From positions 1 through 64,000 of the forward strand of contig CAZHDW010000010.1 of assembly GCA_964531265.1 (NCBI GenBank): 64,000 bases of DNA. The letters run 5' to 3'. The notes under the pieces are model-generated. The model saw only the letters and a program-made list of their open reading frames with translations. It did no database searches and was not told where the DNA came from. Positions 51,654-60,334 of this stretch are shown piece by piece. Both the position numbers and the translations under genes were made by a program. Each line of letters opens with the position of its first letter. Position 1 is the first letter of the stretch. Source of the DNA: Hominenteromicrobium sp964531265 (GTDB lineage Bacteria; Bacillota; Clostridia; Oscillospirales; Acutalibacteraceae).

Positions 51654-52673
51654 TCAAGCCTCCTGATCGTCCATTATATAAGCTGCTATGAGCTTAGCTA
51701 TGTTTTCCATATCTTCAAGGTCACAGACCTCGGCCGGAGTATGCATGTTGCGCTGCGGTATCGAGATGAGACCTGTGCGAACACCGCCCCTTGATATGCC
51801 GATGCAGTCGGCATTCGTGCCGGTTCTGCCGCCCATTGCTTCAAGCTGGTACGGGATATTCTGCTCCTTGGCAAGTCTGATGAGCTTCTTGCTCATTTTT
51901 CTGTCCAGAGCCGAAGAGAAGCCTATCATCGGGCCGCCGCCAAGCTCCGCTGTCAGTCCGGAGGTTCCCGGCTGTGTTGCAAAGGAAACATCCACTGCGA
52001 TGGCCTCTGTGGGCTCAAGAGTATATGCGCGGATTCTTGCGCCCTGACCGCCAACCTCTTCACGGGTGGAGCAAACTACCATTACGCAGCAATCGGGGGA
52101 CTGATCCTTTACGAGCTGTGCCGCACGAATTATGCATGCGCAGCCGGAACGGTCATCGAGCGCTGTACCGCTAACTCTGTTGTTGAGCAGCTTCTTAACT
52201 GGATTTGTCAGCACGACTCTGTCGCCAACGGATACGAGCTTTTCCACCTCTTCCTTCGTCATGCCAAGGTCAACTGCCTGCTTGTCGACGGGGTCGACCT
52301 TTCCGTCGCCATGTGAAAGGTGCGGAGGCAGTGTACAGATGATGCCTGTAAGAGTCTCCTTACCGAAAACAGTGACCGCACTGCCGGGCATTGTTCTGCG
52401 GTCTATACCGCCCACCTGGGTCAGATGCAGGAAGCCCTCATCATCGATATTTGTAACGCACATTCCGATCTGGTCTATATGCGCATCCAAAAGAATTCTG
52501 CGCTTTGCGTTCGGGTTACCAAGGATTCCGGTAACGCCGCTGAGCGGATCGGATGTAACCTCGCTGCAGAAGGACAGTTCCTTCTCAGCAACTTTAAAAA
52601 CTTCCTCCTCACAGCCGGGGGTTCCGTGCGGTGCGCACAGAGCCAGCGTAAGGCGTTCGATTTCAGAATACAT
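51654..52673 (-). CDS. M42-family metallo-aminopeptidase (second paralogue)
   Basis: 339 aa from MYSEIERL, with GGAGG eight bases upstream. Ligands: His in DAHIDQIG, Asp in DDRSGC, Glu pair in STREEVGG, Asp in AVDVSFA and His in RNMHTP. The two paralogues share the same layout but differ in sequence, suggesting different peptide preferences. It is the first gene of the operon; no clear promoter is seen between it and secG's terminator. Confidence 0.94.
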   Translation of the reverse strand: MYSEIERLTLALCAPHGTPGCEEEVFKVAEKELSFCSEVTSDPLSGVTGILGNPNAKRRILLDAHIDQIGMCVTNIDDEGFLHLTQVGGIDRRTMPGSAVTVFGKETLTGIICTLPPHLSHGDGKVDPVDKQAVDLGMTKEEVEKLVSVGDRVVLTNPVKKLLNNRVSGTALDDRSGCACIIRAAQLVKDQSPDCCVMVVCSTREEVGGQGARIRAYTLEPTEAIAVDVSFATQPGTSGLTAELGGGPMIGFSSALDRKMSKKLIRLAKEQNIPYQLEAMGGRTGTNADCIGISRGGVRTGLISIPQRNMHTPAEVCDLEDMENIAKLIAAYIMDDQEA

Positions 52674-52731
52674 AAGAATGCCTCCGATACTGTAATTTAT
52701 GTGCAGGGTCATGACTGAACGTCATTTAATG

Positions 52732-52776
52732 AAAAAACCCCGCCTTCCGGCGAGCGGAAGCTCACCCAAAGCGGGG
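52732..52776 (-). terminator. Terminator of secG
   Basis: CCCCGC pairs with GCGGGG around an inner TTCCG/CGGAA helix, then six T on the minus strand. It lies 16 bases after the secG stop. Confidence 0.85.
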
Positions 52777-52791
52777 TATGATTCGCAATTA

Positions 52792-53040
52792 TCACTTTGT
52801 AAAATACATGATAATGTTGACAACGATGACAACGACAAAGAAGCCCACAGCAATAAACTTTGTCCAACGAGCCAGGAACGCATCGATGGAGCGAGCCTTA
52901 TTCTTTGCAAGGAATGTATCAGCGCCACCGGTAACTGAACCAAGGCTCTGCTGATGACCCTCCTGAAGAAGGACAACCAGAATGATCGCGATCGAGAACA
53001 GGAGAAGCACGATACCGAAAACGATTTCAACAGCACTCAT
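52792..53040 (-). CDS. secG: Protein translocase subunit SecG
   Basis: 82 aa with two membrane helices (about 4-23 and 60-79) and the conserved loop QEGHQQSLGSVTGGADTFLAKNKARSIDAFL. Auxiliary subunit of the SecYEG channel. GGAGG lies eight bases before the ATG. Monocistronic with its own promoter and terminator. Confidence 0.96.
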   Translation of the reverse strand: MSAVEIVFGIVLLLFSIAIILVVLLQEGHQQSLGSVTGGADTFLAKNKARSIDAFLARWTKFIAVGFFVVVIVVNIIMYFTK

Positions 53041-53088
53041 TTATTTTTACCTCCTCTGCGAGATGACTTTAACGCTTATAGCTTTCCT

Positions 53089-53117
53089 ATCATATCACAA
53101 AGCGCTAAGATTTGCAA
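53089..53117 (-). promoter_or_regulatory. Promoter of secG
   Basis: Minus-strand boxes TTGCAA (53112-53117) and TATGAT (53089-53094), 17-base spacer, extended -10 (TGA). Confidence 0.7.
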
Positions 53118-53155
53118 CTATATTTTTTGTTTTTTTACCGAATAGCACGTTCGCG

Positions 53156-53409
53156 GCGGTACATAATACTTATCGGGCAGCCACAGTCAACGCGTTTGTG
53201 CGCACAAAAGTCCGTGCTAAAAGGCAATTGGGCGGATACAGCCGAGCTGTATCGATTTTGTGCGAGGCTGTATGCCGCCCGCTCTTCGGCAGGGTATGTA
53301 AAGGCTGTGCTCACAGCAGCGTAAGCTTTTGCTGCAATTTCGGGAGCATCGAAAGCTCTTGATACTCCCGTAAAAGCGGCATCATGCTATGTCGGAGAGC
53401 CGATACATA
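53156..53409. other. Structured non-coding block between parC and secG
   Basis: No gene is seen here. The block is rich in inverted repeats: TTTGTGCGCACAAA (53195-53208); GGGCGGATACAGCC paired with GGCTGTAT-x-CCGCCC (53230-53243 with 53266-53280), which competes with GATACAGC/GCTGTATC (53235-53253); GCTGTG/CACAGC near 53305-53317; and CGGGAGCATC/GATACTCCCG (53341-53370). Its two ends carry an imperfect inverted repeat (53163-53176 and 53400-53414). It may be a small RNA, a 3' region of parC or a short decayed mobile element. Confidence 0.4.
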
Positions 53410-55656
53410 TTATTCCTCTGCGTTCATCTTGACCTGTGCATCGGCATATTCCTCACCGTTCGGCAATGCGCCTATGGCAGGAAGCTTCTTTCTGAAACGT
53501 GTGGCATTCTGAAGGTCTCCCTCATTATAGACCACGGCGGACATCACTCTGTGTCCCTTTTTGACTGTCATTGCGGCAACACCCTGAGTATTCTTTGTGG
53601 CCTTCGGAGCTACCAGCGCCGTGTTGAACAGGAGCATACGTCCGTTTGAAGCGGTCAGCAGCACCTCGCTGTCCTCAGCGATATGCAATGCCGCAACGAG
53701 CGGAGATTTATCAGAATAGGCATTCAACAGCTTTCTGCGGTTGGTTTTGGTGCTGTAGGCGGACATTTCCACCTTGGCAACCTTACCGTTTTCAAACACA
53801 AACAGCATGTACCCACTGTAATCGGTCGTGGCTGCCATGTATACCGCAGCCTCTCCGTCATCCATCTGCACCTTTGCCGGGATATAATCACCCATGACGC
53901 TGGCCTTTGTATCGGCAAAATCAGCGGCTTTGAGCTTATATACCTGGGCTCTGTCCGAGAAGAACAGCAGATCCGTCGCATTGGTTGAATCAAGCTGCTG
54001 GGTTATCACGTCGCCCTCTTTAAGCTTCTGTTCGCCGCCCATGCGCAGTGAAAGCGGTGTTATCTTCTTGAAATAGCCTTCCCTTGTGAAGAAGAGGTTT
54101 ACCTGATAATCCGGTATCTCCTGTACGGGTTCCTCCTCCTTGATCTCATCAGCATAGATGATAAGGCTTCTTCTCGGCTGGCCGTACTTCGCCGCAACAG
54201 CCGTAAGCTCCTTGATGATTATGGTCTTTATGCGGCTTTTTGAGGCCAGTATCGACTCAAGATCCTTTATCTCGGCTTCAAGTGCCTCAACCTCCGCAGT
54301 ACGCTTGAGAATGAACTCGCGGTTGAGGTGGCGCAGACGTATCTCTGCCACATATTCAGCCTGTATCTCATCAATACCGAAGCCTATCATGAGGTTCGGA
54401 ACGACCTCGCTCTCCTCCTCCGTCTCTCGTACGATGCGTATTGCCTTGTCGATATCGAGAAGTATTTTTCTGAGGCCGAGCAGCAAATGCAGCTTTTCTT
54501 TTTTCTTTGTCAGATCATAGTGAGTTCTGCGTCTAACGCATTCTATACGGAATGCTATCCACTCCTCAAGCAGCTCTCTGACGCCGAGCACCCGGGGAGT
54601 TCCGGCTATCAGAACATTAAAATTGCATGAGAAGCTGTCCTCCAGAGCGGTCAGCTTGAAGAGACGCTGCATCAGCTTATCCGGGTCGACACCGCGCTTC
54701 AAATCAATTGTTATCTTGAGTCCGTCAAGACCGGTCTCATCGCGAATATCGGTTATTTCCTTGATCTTGCCCTGCTTTACAAGGTCGATGACCTTTTCCA
54801 CTATCACCTCGATAGTGGCGGTGGGCGGTATCTGTGTGATATCAATACAGTTCGCGGATTTATCAAAGCTGTATCTTGCGCGAACCTTTATGCTGCCGCG
54901 GCCGGTGTTATACACCTGCTCCATTACGCTCTTATCGAAGATTATCTGACCGCCGCCGGGGAAATCCGGAGCCTGCATCGTGGAGAACAGATCATGCTTC
55001 GGGTTTCTCATAAGCTCTATGGTCGTATTGCATATCTCGGCCAGATTGAACGGGCATATCGATGACGCCATGCCGACTGCAATACCGGTATTGGCATTTA
55101 CAAGCACGGACGGAAAAGTTGCCGGAAGAAGCGTGGGCTCCTTCATGGTGCTGTCGTAGTTGTCTACAAAATCCACCGTGTCCTTATCGATATCCCCGAA
55201 GAGCTCCTGGCAGATATCGTCAAGGCGCGCCTCGGTATATCTTGAAGCCGCCCATGCCATATCTCTGGAATAGAATTTACCGAAGTTTCCCTTGGAATCA
55301 ACATATGGGTGCAAAAGCGCCTCATAGCCGCGGCTGAGTCTTACCATTGTATCGTATATCGCAAGGTCGCCGTGCGGATTGAGCTTCATCGTCTGACCGA
55401 CTATATTTGCACTCTTGGTTCTTGCCGAGCCGAGGAGCTTCATCTTGTACATGGTGTAGAGCAGCTTTCGGTGTGACGGCTTAAAGCCGTCTATTTCCGG
55501 TATGGCTCGTGACATGATAACGCTCATGGCGTAGGGCATAAAATTCTGTCGAAGAGTATCGTTTATGTCCTGCTGCACTATCTGGCCGGAGCCCGCTATA
55601 AAGCCCTGCATCTTCGGTGCGCTGTCGCGCTTTGACTGCTGCTTTTTTCTTGGCAT
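53410..55656 (-). CDS. parC: DNA topoisomerase IV subunit A (ParC-type)
   Basis: 748 aa type IIA topoisomerase breakage-reunion subunit. Catalytic tyrosine Y140 in ASRYTEARL; quinolone region around PHGDLAIYDTMVRLSRG; the C-terminal part has beta-pinwheel-like repeats. No GyrA box (QRRGGKG-like) is seen, which favours topoisomerase IV over gyrase. It follows parE by 19 bases. Its stop codon falls inside the right end of the structured block. Confidence 0.93.
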   Translation of the reverse strand: MPRKKQQSKRDSAPKMQGFIAGSGQIVQQDINDTLRQNFMPYAMSVIMSRAIPEIDGFKPSHRKLLYTMYKMKLLGSARTKSANIVGQTMKLNPHGDLAIYDTMVRLSRGYEALLHPYVDSKGNFGKFYSRDMAWAASRYTEARLDDICQELFGDIDKDTVDFVDNYDSTMKEPTLLPATFPSVLVNANTGIAVGMASSICPFNLAEICNTTIELMRNPKHDLFSTMQAPDFPGGGQIIFDKSVMEQVYNTGRGSIKVRARYSFDKSANCIDITQIPPTATIEVIVEKVIDLVKQGKIKEITDIRDETGLDGLKITIDLKRGVDPDKLMQRLFKLTALEDSFSCNFNVLIAGTPRVLGVRELLEEWIAFRIECVRRRTHYDLTKKKEKLHLLLGLRKILLDIDKAIRIVRETEEESEVVPNLMIGFGIDEIQAEYVAEIRLRHLNREFILKRTAEVEALEAEIKDLESILASKSRIKTIIIKELTAVAAKYGQPRRSLIIYADEIKEEEPVQEIPDYQVNLFFTREGYFKKITPLSLRMGGEQKLKEGDVITQQLDSTNATDLLFFSDRAQVYKLKAADFADTKASVMGDYIPAKVQMDDGEAAVYMAATTDYSGYMLFVFENGKVAKVEMSAYSTKTNRRKLLNAYSDKSPLVAALHIAEDSEVLLTASNGRMLLFNTALVAPKATKNTQGVAAMTVKKGHRVMSAVVYNEGDLQNATRFRKKLPAIGALPNGEEYADAQVKMNAEE

Positions 55657-55675
55657 TTATCTCACTCCCCTTCCG

Positions 55676-57658
55676 TTATGACACATCAAGGTCATCCATA
55701 TATTCGCTTCCGTGCTCGGCAATGTAATCCTTTCGTCCCGAAAGATTGTCTCCGAGCAGGATATCGAACATCTGCGCAGCCAGCTCGACATCGCCGGGAT
55801 TTATCTGAATGAGTCTGCGTGTTTTGGGGTTCATGGTGGTAAGATTCATCATGTCGGCATCGTTTTCACCGAGACCCTTACTGCGCTGAATGGTGTACTT
55901 CTGCCCTGCAAGCTCGTTCAGGAATCTTTCCTTTTCCTGCTCATTATAGGCAAAATAGGTCTTGTCCTTTGAGTTTATCTCATAGAGCGGAGACTCTGCG
56001 ATAAACACCTTGCCGAGATTTATAAGGTCGGGTGTGAGCCTATAAAGCATTGTCAGAAGCATTGTTCTGATGTGGAAGCCGTCAACATCGGCATCGGTAC
56101 ACAGAATTATTTTGTTCCAACGCAGAGCATTTATGTTGAACGCGCCTATCGACTTATTCGCCTTTGTCTTTACCTGAACACCGCAGCCGAGCACCTTTAT
56201 GAGATCGGTGATAACATCATTCTTGAATATCTTGTCATAATCGGCCTTAAGGCAGTTGAGTATTTTACCGCGAATCGGCATTACCGCCTGATAGTTCGGG
56301 TCCCTTGCCTGCTTTACGGAGCCTAGAGCCGAATCACCCTCAACGATGAATATTTCTCTCTCGTTTACATCCTTACTGCGGCAGTCGACGAACTTGGCCA
56401 CTCGACCGGTGATATCCATTTTCGCCGTCAGCTTGCCCTTCAGATTCAGACGCGTCTTCTCTGCATCCTCTCTGGAACGCTTGTTGATGAGCACCTGCGC
56501 CGCGATTTTTTCAGCCTCGGCAGGATTCTCAATAAAGTAAACCTCAAGGTAATGCCTGAGCATCTCCACCATGGCATCCTGCAGACCCTTGTTTGTGACC
56601 GCCTTCTTTGTCTGGTTGGCATATGAGGTCATCGTTGAGAAGGAGGACATGACCAGAATAAGGCAATCCTCGATATCCTGATATTTTATCTTTGATTCCG
56701 ATTTCGTATACTTATTGTTCTGCTTCAGATAGGCATCTATCTGATAAACAAATGCATTCTGCACAGCCTTATCCGGCGCACCGCCGAATTCGAGCCAGCT
56801 TGAATTGTGGTAGTACTCCGTAAGGTGGAGTCGGTTTGAAAACGCCACCGAAACATTGATCTTGGCATTGTAGAGCGGCAGGTCTGCACGGTCGCGCACC
56901 TGCTTTTCGGACTGCCAGAACTGCACTGAGGTCAATGCATCCTCACCGCAGATCTCCTTAACATAGTCCTGTATACCGTTCTCGTAGCAGAACTCCGTTG
57001 TCTCGAACTTATTCGGAGCTGTCTCATTTCTGAAAACAAACTTAACACCCGCATTGACAATGGACTGTCTGCGCAGGATGTCGGTATAATACTCCGCCGG
57101 AACATCTATCTCCGTAAAAACATTTATATCGGGCTTCCAACGGATCTTAGAGCCCGTACCGCGCTTTGAATACGGCTCCTTGTTGAGGCCGCCTATATTC
57201 TCGCCCTTCTCAAAATGGAGGGTATATCTAAATCCGTCGTATCTGATATCGGCATCCATGTACTCGGATGCATACTGTGTGGCGCAGAGACCGAGTCCGT
57301 TGAGACCCAGTGAATAGTCATAGCTGCCGCCGTCGTTATTGCTGTACTTGCCGCCCGCATACATTTCGCAGAAGACAAGCTCCCAGTTATATTTTTCTTC
57401 GCTCTTGTTATAATCTACCGGAATTCCGCGTCCGTGATCCTCAACCTCTACGGAGTGATCCGCGTAACGCGTAATGGTGATCTCCTTGCCATAGCCCTGA
57501 CGTGCCTCATCAATAGCATTGGACAGTATTTCAAAAATCGCATGCTCGCATCCATCAAGTCCGTCCGAGCCGAATATGACCGCCGGACGCAGACGAACTC
57601 TGTCCGCACCCTTGAGGCTTTTTATGCTGTCATCGCCATAGCGCTGCTTTTTCGCCAT
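55676..57658 (-). CDS. parE: DNA topoisomerase IV subunit B (ParE-type)
   Basis: 660 aa ATPase and TOPRIM subunit. GHKL motifs: SNAIDEARQGYG (Mg2+-binding Asn) and VEDHGRGIPVD, then LNGLGLC. TOPRIM motifs: IFIVEGDSALGS and CTDADVDGFHIR. C-terminal DNMMNLTTMNPKTRRLIQI-like region is typical. Decatenates chromosomes after replication, with parC downstream. Confidence 0.94.
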   Translation of the reverse strand: MAKKQRYGDDSIKSLKGADRVRLRPAVIFGSDGLDGCEHAIFEILSNAIDEARQGYGKEITITRYADHSVEVEDHGRGIPVDYNKSEEKYNWELVFCEMYAGGKYSNNDGGSYDYSLGLNGLGLCATQYASEYMDADIRYDGFRYTLHFEKGENIGGLNKEPYSKRGTGSKIRWKPDINVFTEIDVPAEYYTDILRRQSIVNAGVKFVFRNETAPNKFETTEFCYENGIQDYVKEICGEDALTSVQFWQSEKQVRDRADLPLYNAKINVSVAFSNRLHLTEYYHNSSWLEFGGAPDKAVQNAFVYQIDAYLKQNNKYTKSESKIKYQDIEDCLILVMSSFSTMTSYANQTKKAVTNKGLQDAMVEMLRHYLEVYFIENPAEAEKIAAQVLINKRSREDAEKTRLNLKGKLTAKMDITGRVAKFVDCRSKDVNEREIFIVEGDSALGSVKQARDPNYQAVMPIRGKILNCLKADYDKIFKNDVITDLIKVLGCGVQVKTKANKSIGAFNINALRWNKIILCTDADVDGFHIRTMLLTMLYRLTPDLINLGKVFIAESPLYEINSKDKTYFAYNEQEKERFLNELAGQKYTIQRSKGLGENDADMMNLTTMNPKTRRLIQINPGDVELAAQMFDILLGDNLSGRKDYIAEHGSEYMDDLDVS

Positions 57659-57698
57659 CCGTCTTTTCCTTTCTTAGAGATGTCCCATAAACAAACGT

Positions 57699-57725
57699 AA
57701 AGGGAATGCACTTCACATTCCCTTT
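57699..57725 (-). terminator. Hairpin terminator after ftsH
   Basis: Ten-pair stem AAAGGGAATG/CATTCCCTTT with a seven-base loop, ten bases after the ftsH stop. The following minus-strand T tract is short and interrupted, so termination may be partial. Confidence 0.65.
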
Positions 57726-57735
57726 CGCTGCAAGG

Positions 57736-59700
57736 TTATTCCTTATCTTCTGTATTCTGCTCTGCCTCTGCCGCATTGAGCTCTTCGGCGACTTCTGCAG
57801 CAAAATCCGCTGCTGTCTCGCTCTGTGCTGCATTTGCAGGGAGCAATGTACCCTCGATAACGCCGATGAATTCATCGGAATCAAGCTTTTCACGCTCGAA
57901 CAGCACTGCTGCCAGACGGTGAAGCACATCGATATGATCGGAGAGTATCTTCTCGGTCTTGTTGTAAGCCTCAGTTATCATGGACTTGACCTCGGCATCG
58001 ATAGCTGCCGCTGTCTGCTCGGAATAGTTGCTGACATGACCCATTTCCTTACCGAGGAAAGGATTGCTGCCGTCACTGCCATAGGTTATCGGGCCGAGAT
58101 TGTCGCTCATGCCGTACTTTGTGATCATTTCACGAACAATCTTCGATGCACGCTCGATATCGTTGGAGGCTCCTGTGGAGATATCCTTGAGCACAAGTGC
58201 TTCGGCCACACGACCGCCGAGGAGAGAGACAAGCTCCGTCTTCATCTCGTTCTTGCTCTTGAAGGTCTTATCCTCCGTCGGCAGATACATGGTGTAGCCG
58301 CCTGCCATACCACGCGGTATGATGGATATCTGATGGACGGGATCGTGGCTGTCCGAATAGTAGGAGGCTATTGCATGACCAGCCTCATGATAGGCGGTAA
58401 GCTGCTTTTCCTTTTCGGTCATGACGCGGCTCTTCTTCTCAGTACCGACAACGACCTTGATGGTAGCCTCTTCGATCTCTTCCATGGTGATAGCTCTGTG
58501 ATCTTTACGCGCCGCAAGAAGTGCAGCCTCATTCAGGAGATTTTCAAGGTCAGCACCCGTAAAGCCGGCTGTTGACTTTGCAATTGTCGAGAGCACAACA
58601 TCCGGAGCCAGGGGCTTGCCCTTTGCATGTACGCGAAGTATATCCTCACGACCCTTGACATCGGGATAGCCTACAGTGACCTGACGGTCGAAGCGACCCG
58701 GACGCATGAGAGCCGGATCGAGAATATCCGGGCGGTTGGTTGCCGCGATCATGATAACGCCCTCATTAGCGCCGAAGCCATCCATCTCAACCAGAAGCTG
58801 GTTCAGGGTCTGCTCTCTCTCATCATGGCCGCCGCCGAGACCGGCACCGCGCTGTCTGCCGACAGCATCTATCTCATCGATAAATATGATGCAGGGCTTA
58901 TTTTTCTTTGCCTTTTCAAAAAGGTCTCTGACACGTGAAGCACCGACACCGACAAACATCTCAACAAAATCCGAACCGGATATTGAGAAGAACGGCACAC
59001 CGGCCTCACCTGCAACGGCCCTTGCAAGAAGGGTCTTACCCGTGCCCGGAGGGCCAACGAGCAGCACGCCCTTCGGGATACGTGCACCAAGGTCATTGTA
59101 CTTTACAGGGCTCTTGAGGAACTCTACGATCTCTCTGAGCTCTTCCTTTTCCTCATCCGCACCTGCGACATCCGCAAATGTCGTGCGGCGCTTCTCGTCG
59201 CTGAGCTGCTTTACCTTTGCCTTGCCGAAATTCATCTGATTTCCGGCTCCGCCGCCGTTCATACGACGCATCATTATCACCCAGAAAATGACGAGCAGTG
59301 CTATCGTCAGCAGCGTGGGCAGCAGGCTGACAAGCCAACTGGTCTCCGCCGGACGAACGACATTCTGCGTCATTCTGTCATTGGGATGTGCTTCGTTGTA
59401 AGCATCGATGTCGTCGCTGACATCACCGTAGAACAGGCTGATATTCGGAACGGTATACCGCAGATTGGATTCCTTGCCGTCCTCATCGGTAACGACAAAG
59501 CTCATTTCGCCGGTACCGAGATCAAGCTTATAAGAGCGCACCTGACCGTCTTCGAAATAGCCCACCACGTCGGAGTACATCAGGCCATATGTGTCGGTAT
59601 CCGTACCGCTGAAAATAAAGAACAGCACGAAGAAGAGCAGCAACGGCACTCCAAGGTAGATTACAAGATTTCTTATGATCTTTTTGTTATTGTTGTCCAA
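57736..59700 (-). CDS. ftsH: ATP-dependent zinc metalloprotease FtsH
   Basis: 654 aa. Two membrane helices (about 11-31 and 122-144) flank an extracytoplasmic domain; AAA module with Walker A GPPGTGKT (216-223), Walker B IIFIDEIDAVGR, pore motif FVEMFVGVG; zinc motif HEAGH (438-442). Degrades membrane and short-lived soluble proteins. Start is TTG with GGGAGGT six bases upstream. It ends the dnaB-tilS-hpt-ftsH group; the tilS-hpt-ftsH order is widely conserved. Confidence 0.98.
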   Translation of the reverse strand: MDNNNKKIIRNLVIYLGVPLLLFFVLFFIFSGTDTDTYGLMYSDVVGYFEDGQVRSYKLDLGTGEMSFVVTDEDGKESNLRYTVPNISLFYGDVSDDIDAYNEAHPNDRMTQNVVRPAETSWLVSLLPTLLTIALLVIFWVIMMRRMNGGGAGNQMNFGKAKVKQLSDEKRRTTFADVAGADEEKEELREIVEFLKSPVKYNDLGARIPKGVLLVGPPGTGKTLLARAVAGEAGVPFFSISGSDFVEMFVGVGASRVRDLFEKAKKNKPCIIFIDEIDAVGRQRGAGLGGGHDEREQTLNQLLVEMDGFGANEGVIMIAATNRPDILDPALMRPGRFDRQVTVGYPDVKGREDILRVHAKGKPLAPDVVLSTIAKSTAGFTGADLENLLNEAALLAARKDHRAITMEEIEEATIKVVVGTEKKSRVMTEKEKQLTAYHEAGHAIASYYSDSHDPVHQISIIPRGMAGGYTMYLPTEDKTFKSKNEMKTELVSLLGGRVAEALVLKDISTGASNDIERASKIVREMITKYGMSDNLGPITYGSDGSNPFLGKEMGHVSNYSEQTAAAIDAEVKSMITEAYNKTEKILSDHIDVLHRLAAVLFEREKLDSDEFIGVIEGTLLPANAAQSETAADFAAEVAEELNAAEAEQNTEDKE

Positions 59701-59755
59701 GTTCCGACCTCCCGGAAAAAATTATTTGCTTATGCATATTTCAACAGAAAATCTA

Positions 59756-60307
59756 TCATTCACCGTAAACTTCCGGCTTCAGAACGCCAACATACGGCAG
59801 ATTTCTGTATTTCTCGTCATAATCGAGACCGTATCCCACGATGAATGCATCGGGAATGATGCAGCCCCTGTACTTTGCGTATACATCCACCTCACGACGC
59901 TCGGGCTTATCGAACAAAGTGCAGACCTCGACGCTTGCGGGGTTTCTCTGCTTAAGGATATTTACGAGGTAGTGGAGTGTCTTACCGCTGTCGAGGATAT
60001 CCTCGACGATGAGGATGTCATAGCCCTCAAGATTGATATCAAGATCCTTGATGATTTTTACGACGCCGCTTGTCTTTGTTCCGGAGCCATAACTGGAAAC
60101 GGACATAAAGTCGATACGTGCCGGGATCGTGATAGCACGCATAAGGTCTGCCATAAATGCTACAGAGCCCTTAAGCACGCTGACGAGCAGCAAATTCTTA
60201 CCTGCATAGTCACGTGTGATCTCAGCGCCTACACGCTGTACCATTGCTGCGATGTCTTCCTCGCTGTAGAGAACTTCCTTGATATCCTTGCTCATTTCGT
60301 TAATCAT
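59756..60307 (-). CDS. hpt: Hypoxanthine phosphoribosyltransferase
   Basis: 183 aa. Purine salvage: hypoxanthine or guanine plus PRPP to IMP or GMP. PRPP motif LIVEDILDSGKTLHYL near 108; SVLKGSVAFMADL near 44 and the substrate-site GYGLDYDEKYRNLPYVG at the end. AAAGGA precedes the ATG. Lies between tilS and ftsH. Confidence 0.97.
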   Translation of the reverse strand: MINEMSKDIKEVLYSEEDIAAMVQRVGAEITRDYAGKNLLLVSVLKGSVAFMADLMRAITIPARIDFMSVSSYGSGTKTSGVVKIIKDLDINLEGYDILIVEDILDSGKTLHYLVNILKQRNPASVEVCTLFDKPERREVDVYAKYRGCIIPDAFIVGYGLDYDEKYRNLPYVGVLKPEVYGE

Positions 60308-60334
60308 TTTTCTCGTCCTTTCCCCTCTGGGTGA

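Noticed and set aside
53156..53409. Known RNA genes (6S, tmRNA, SRP RNA, RNase P RNA)
   Set aside because: None of the conserved core sequences of these RNAs could be found on either strand.
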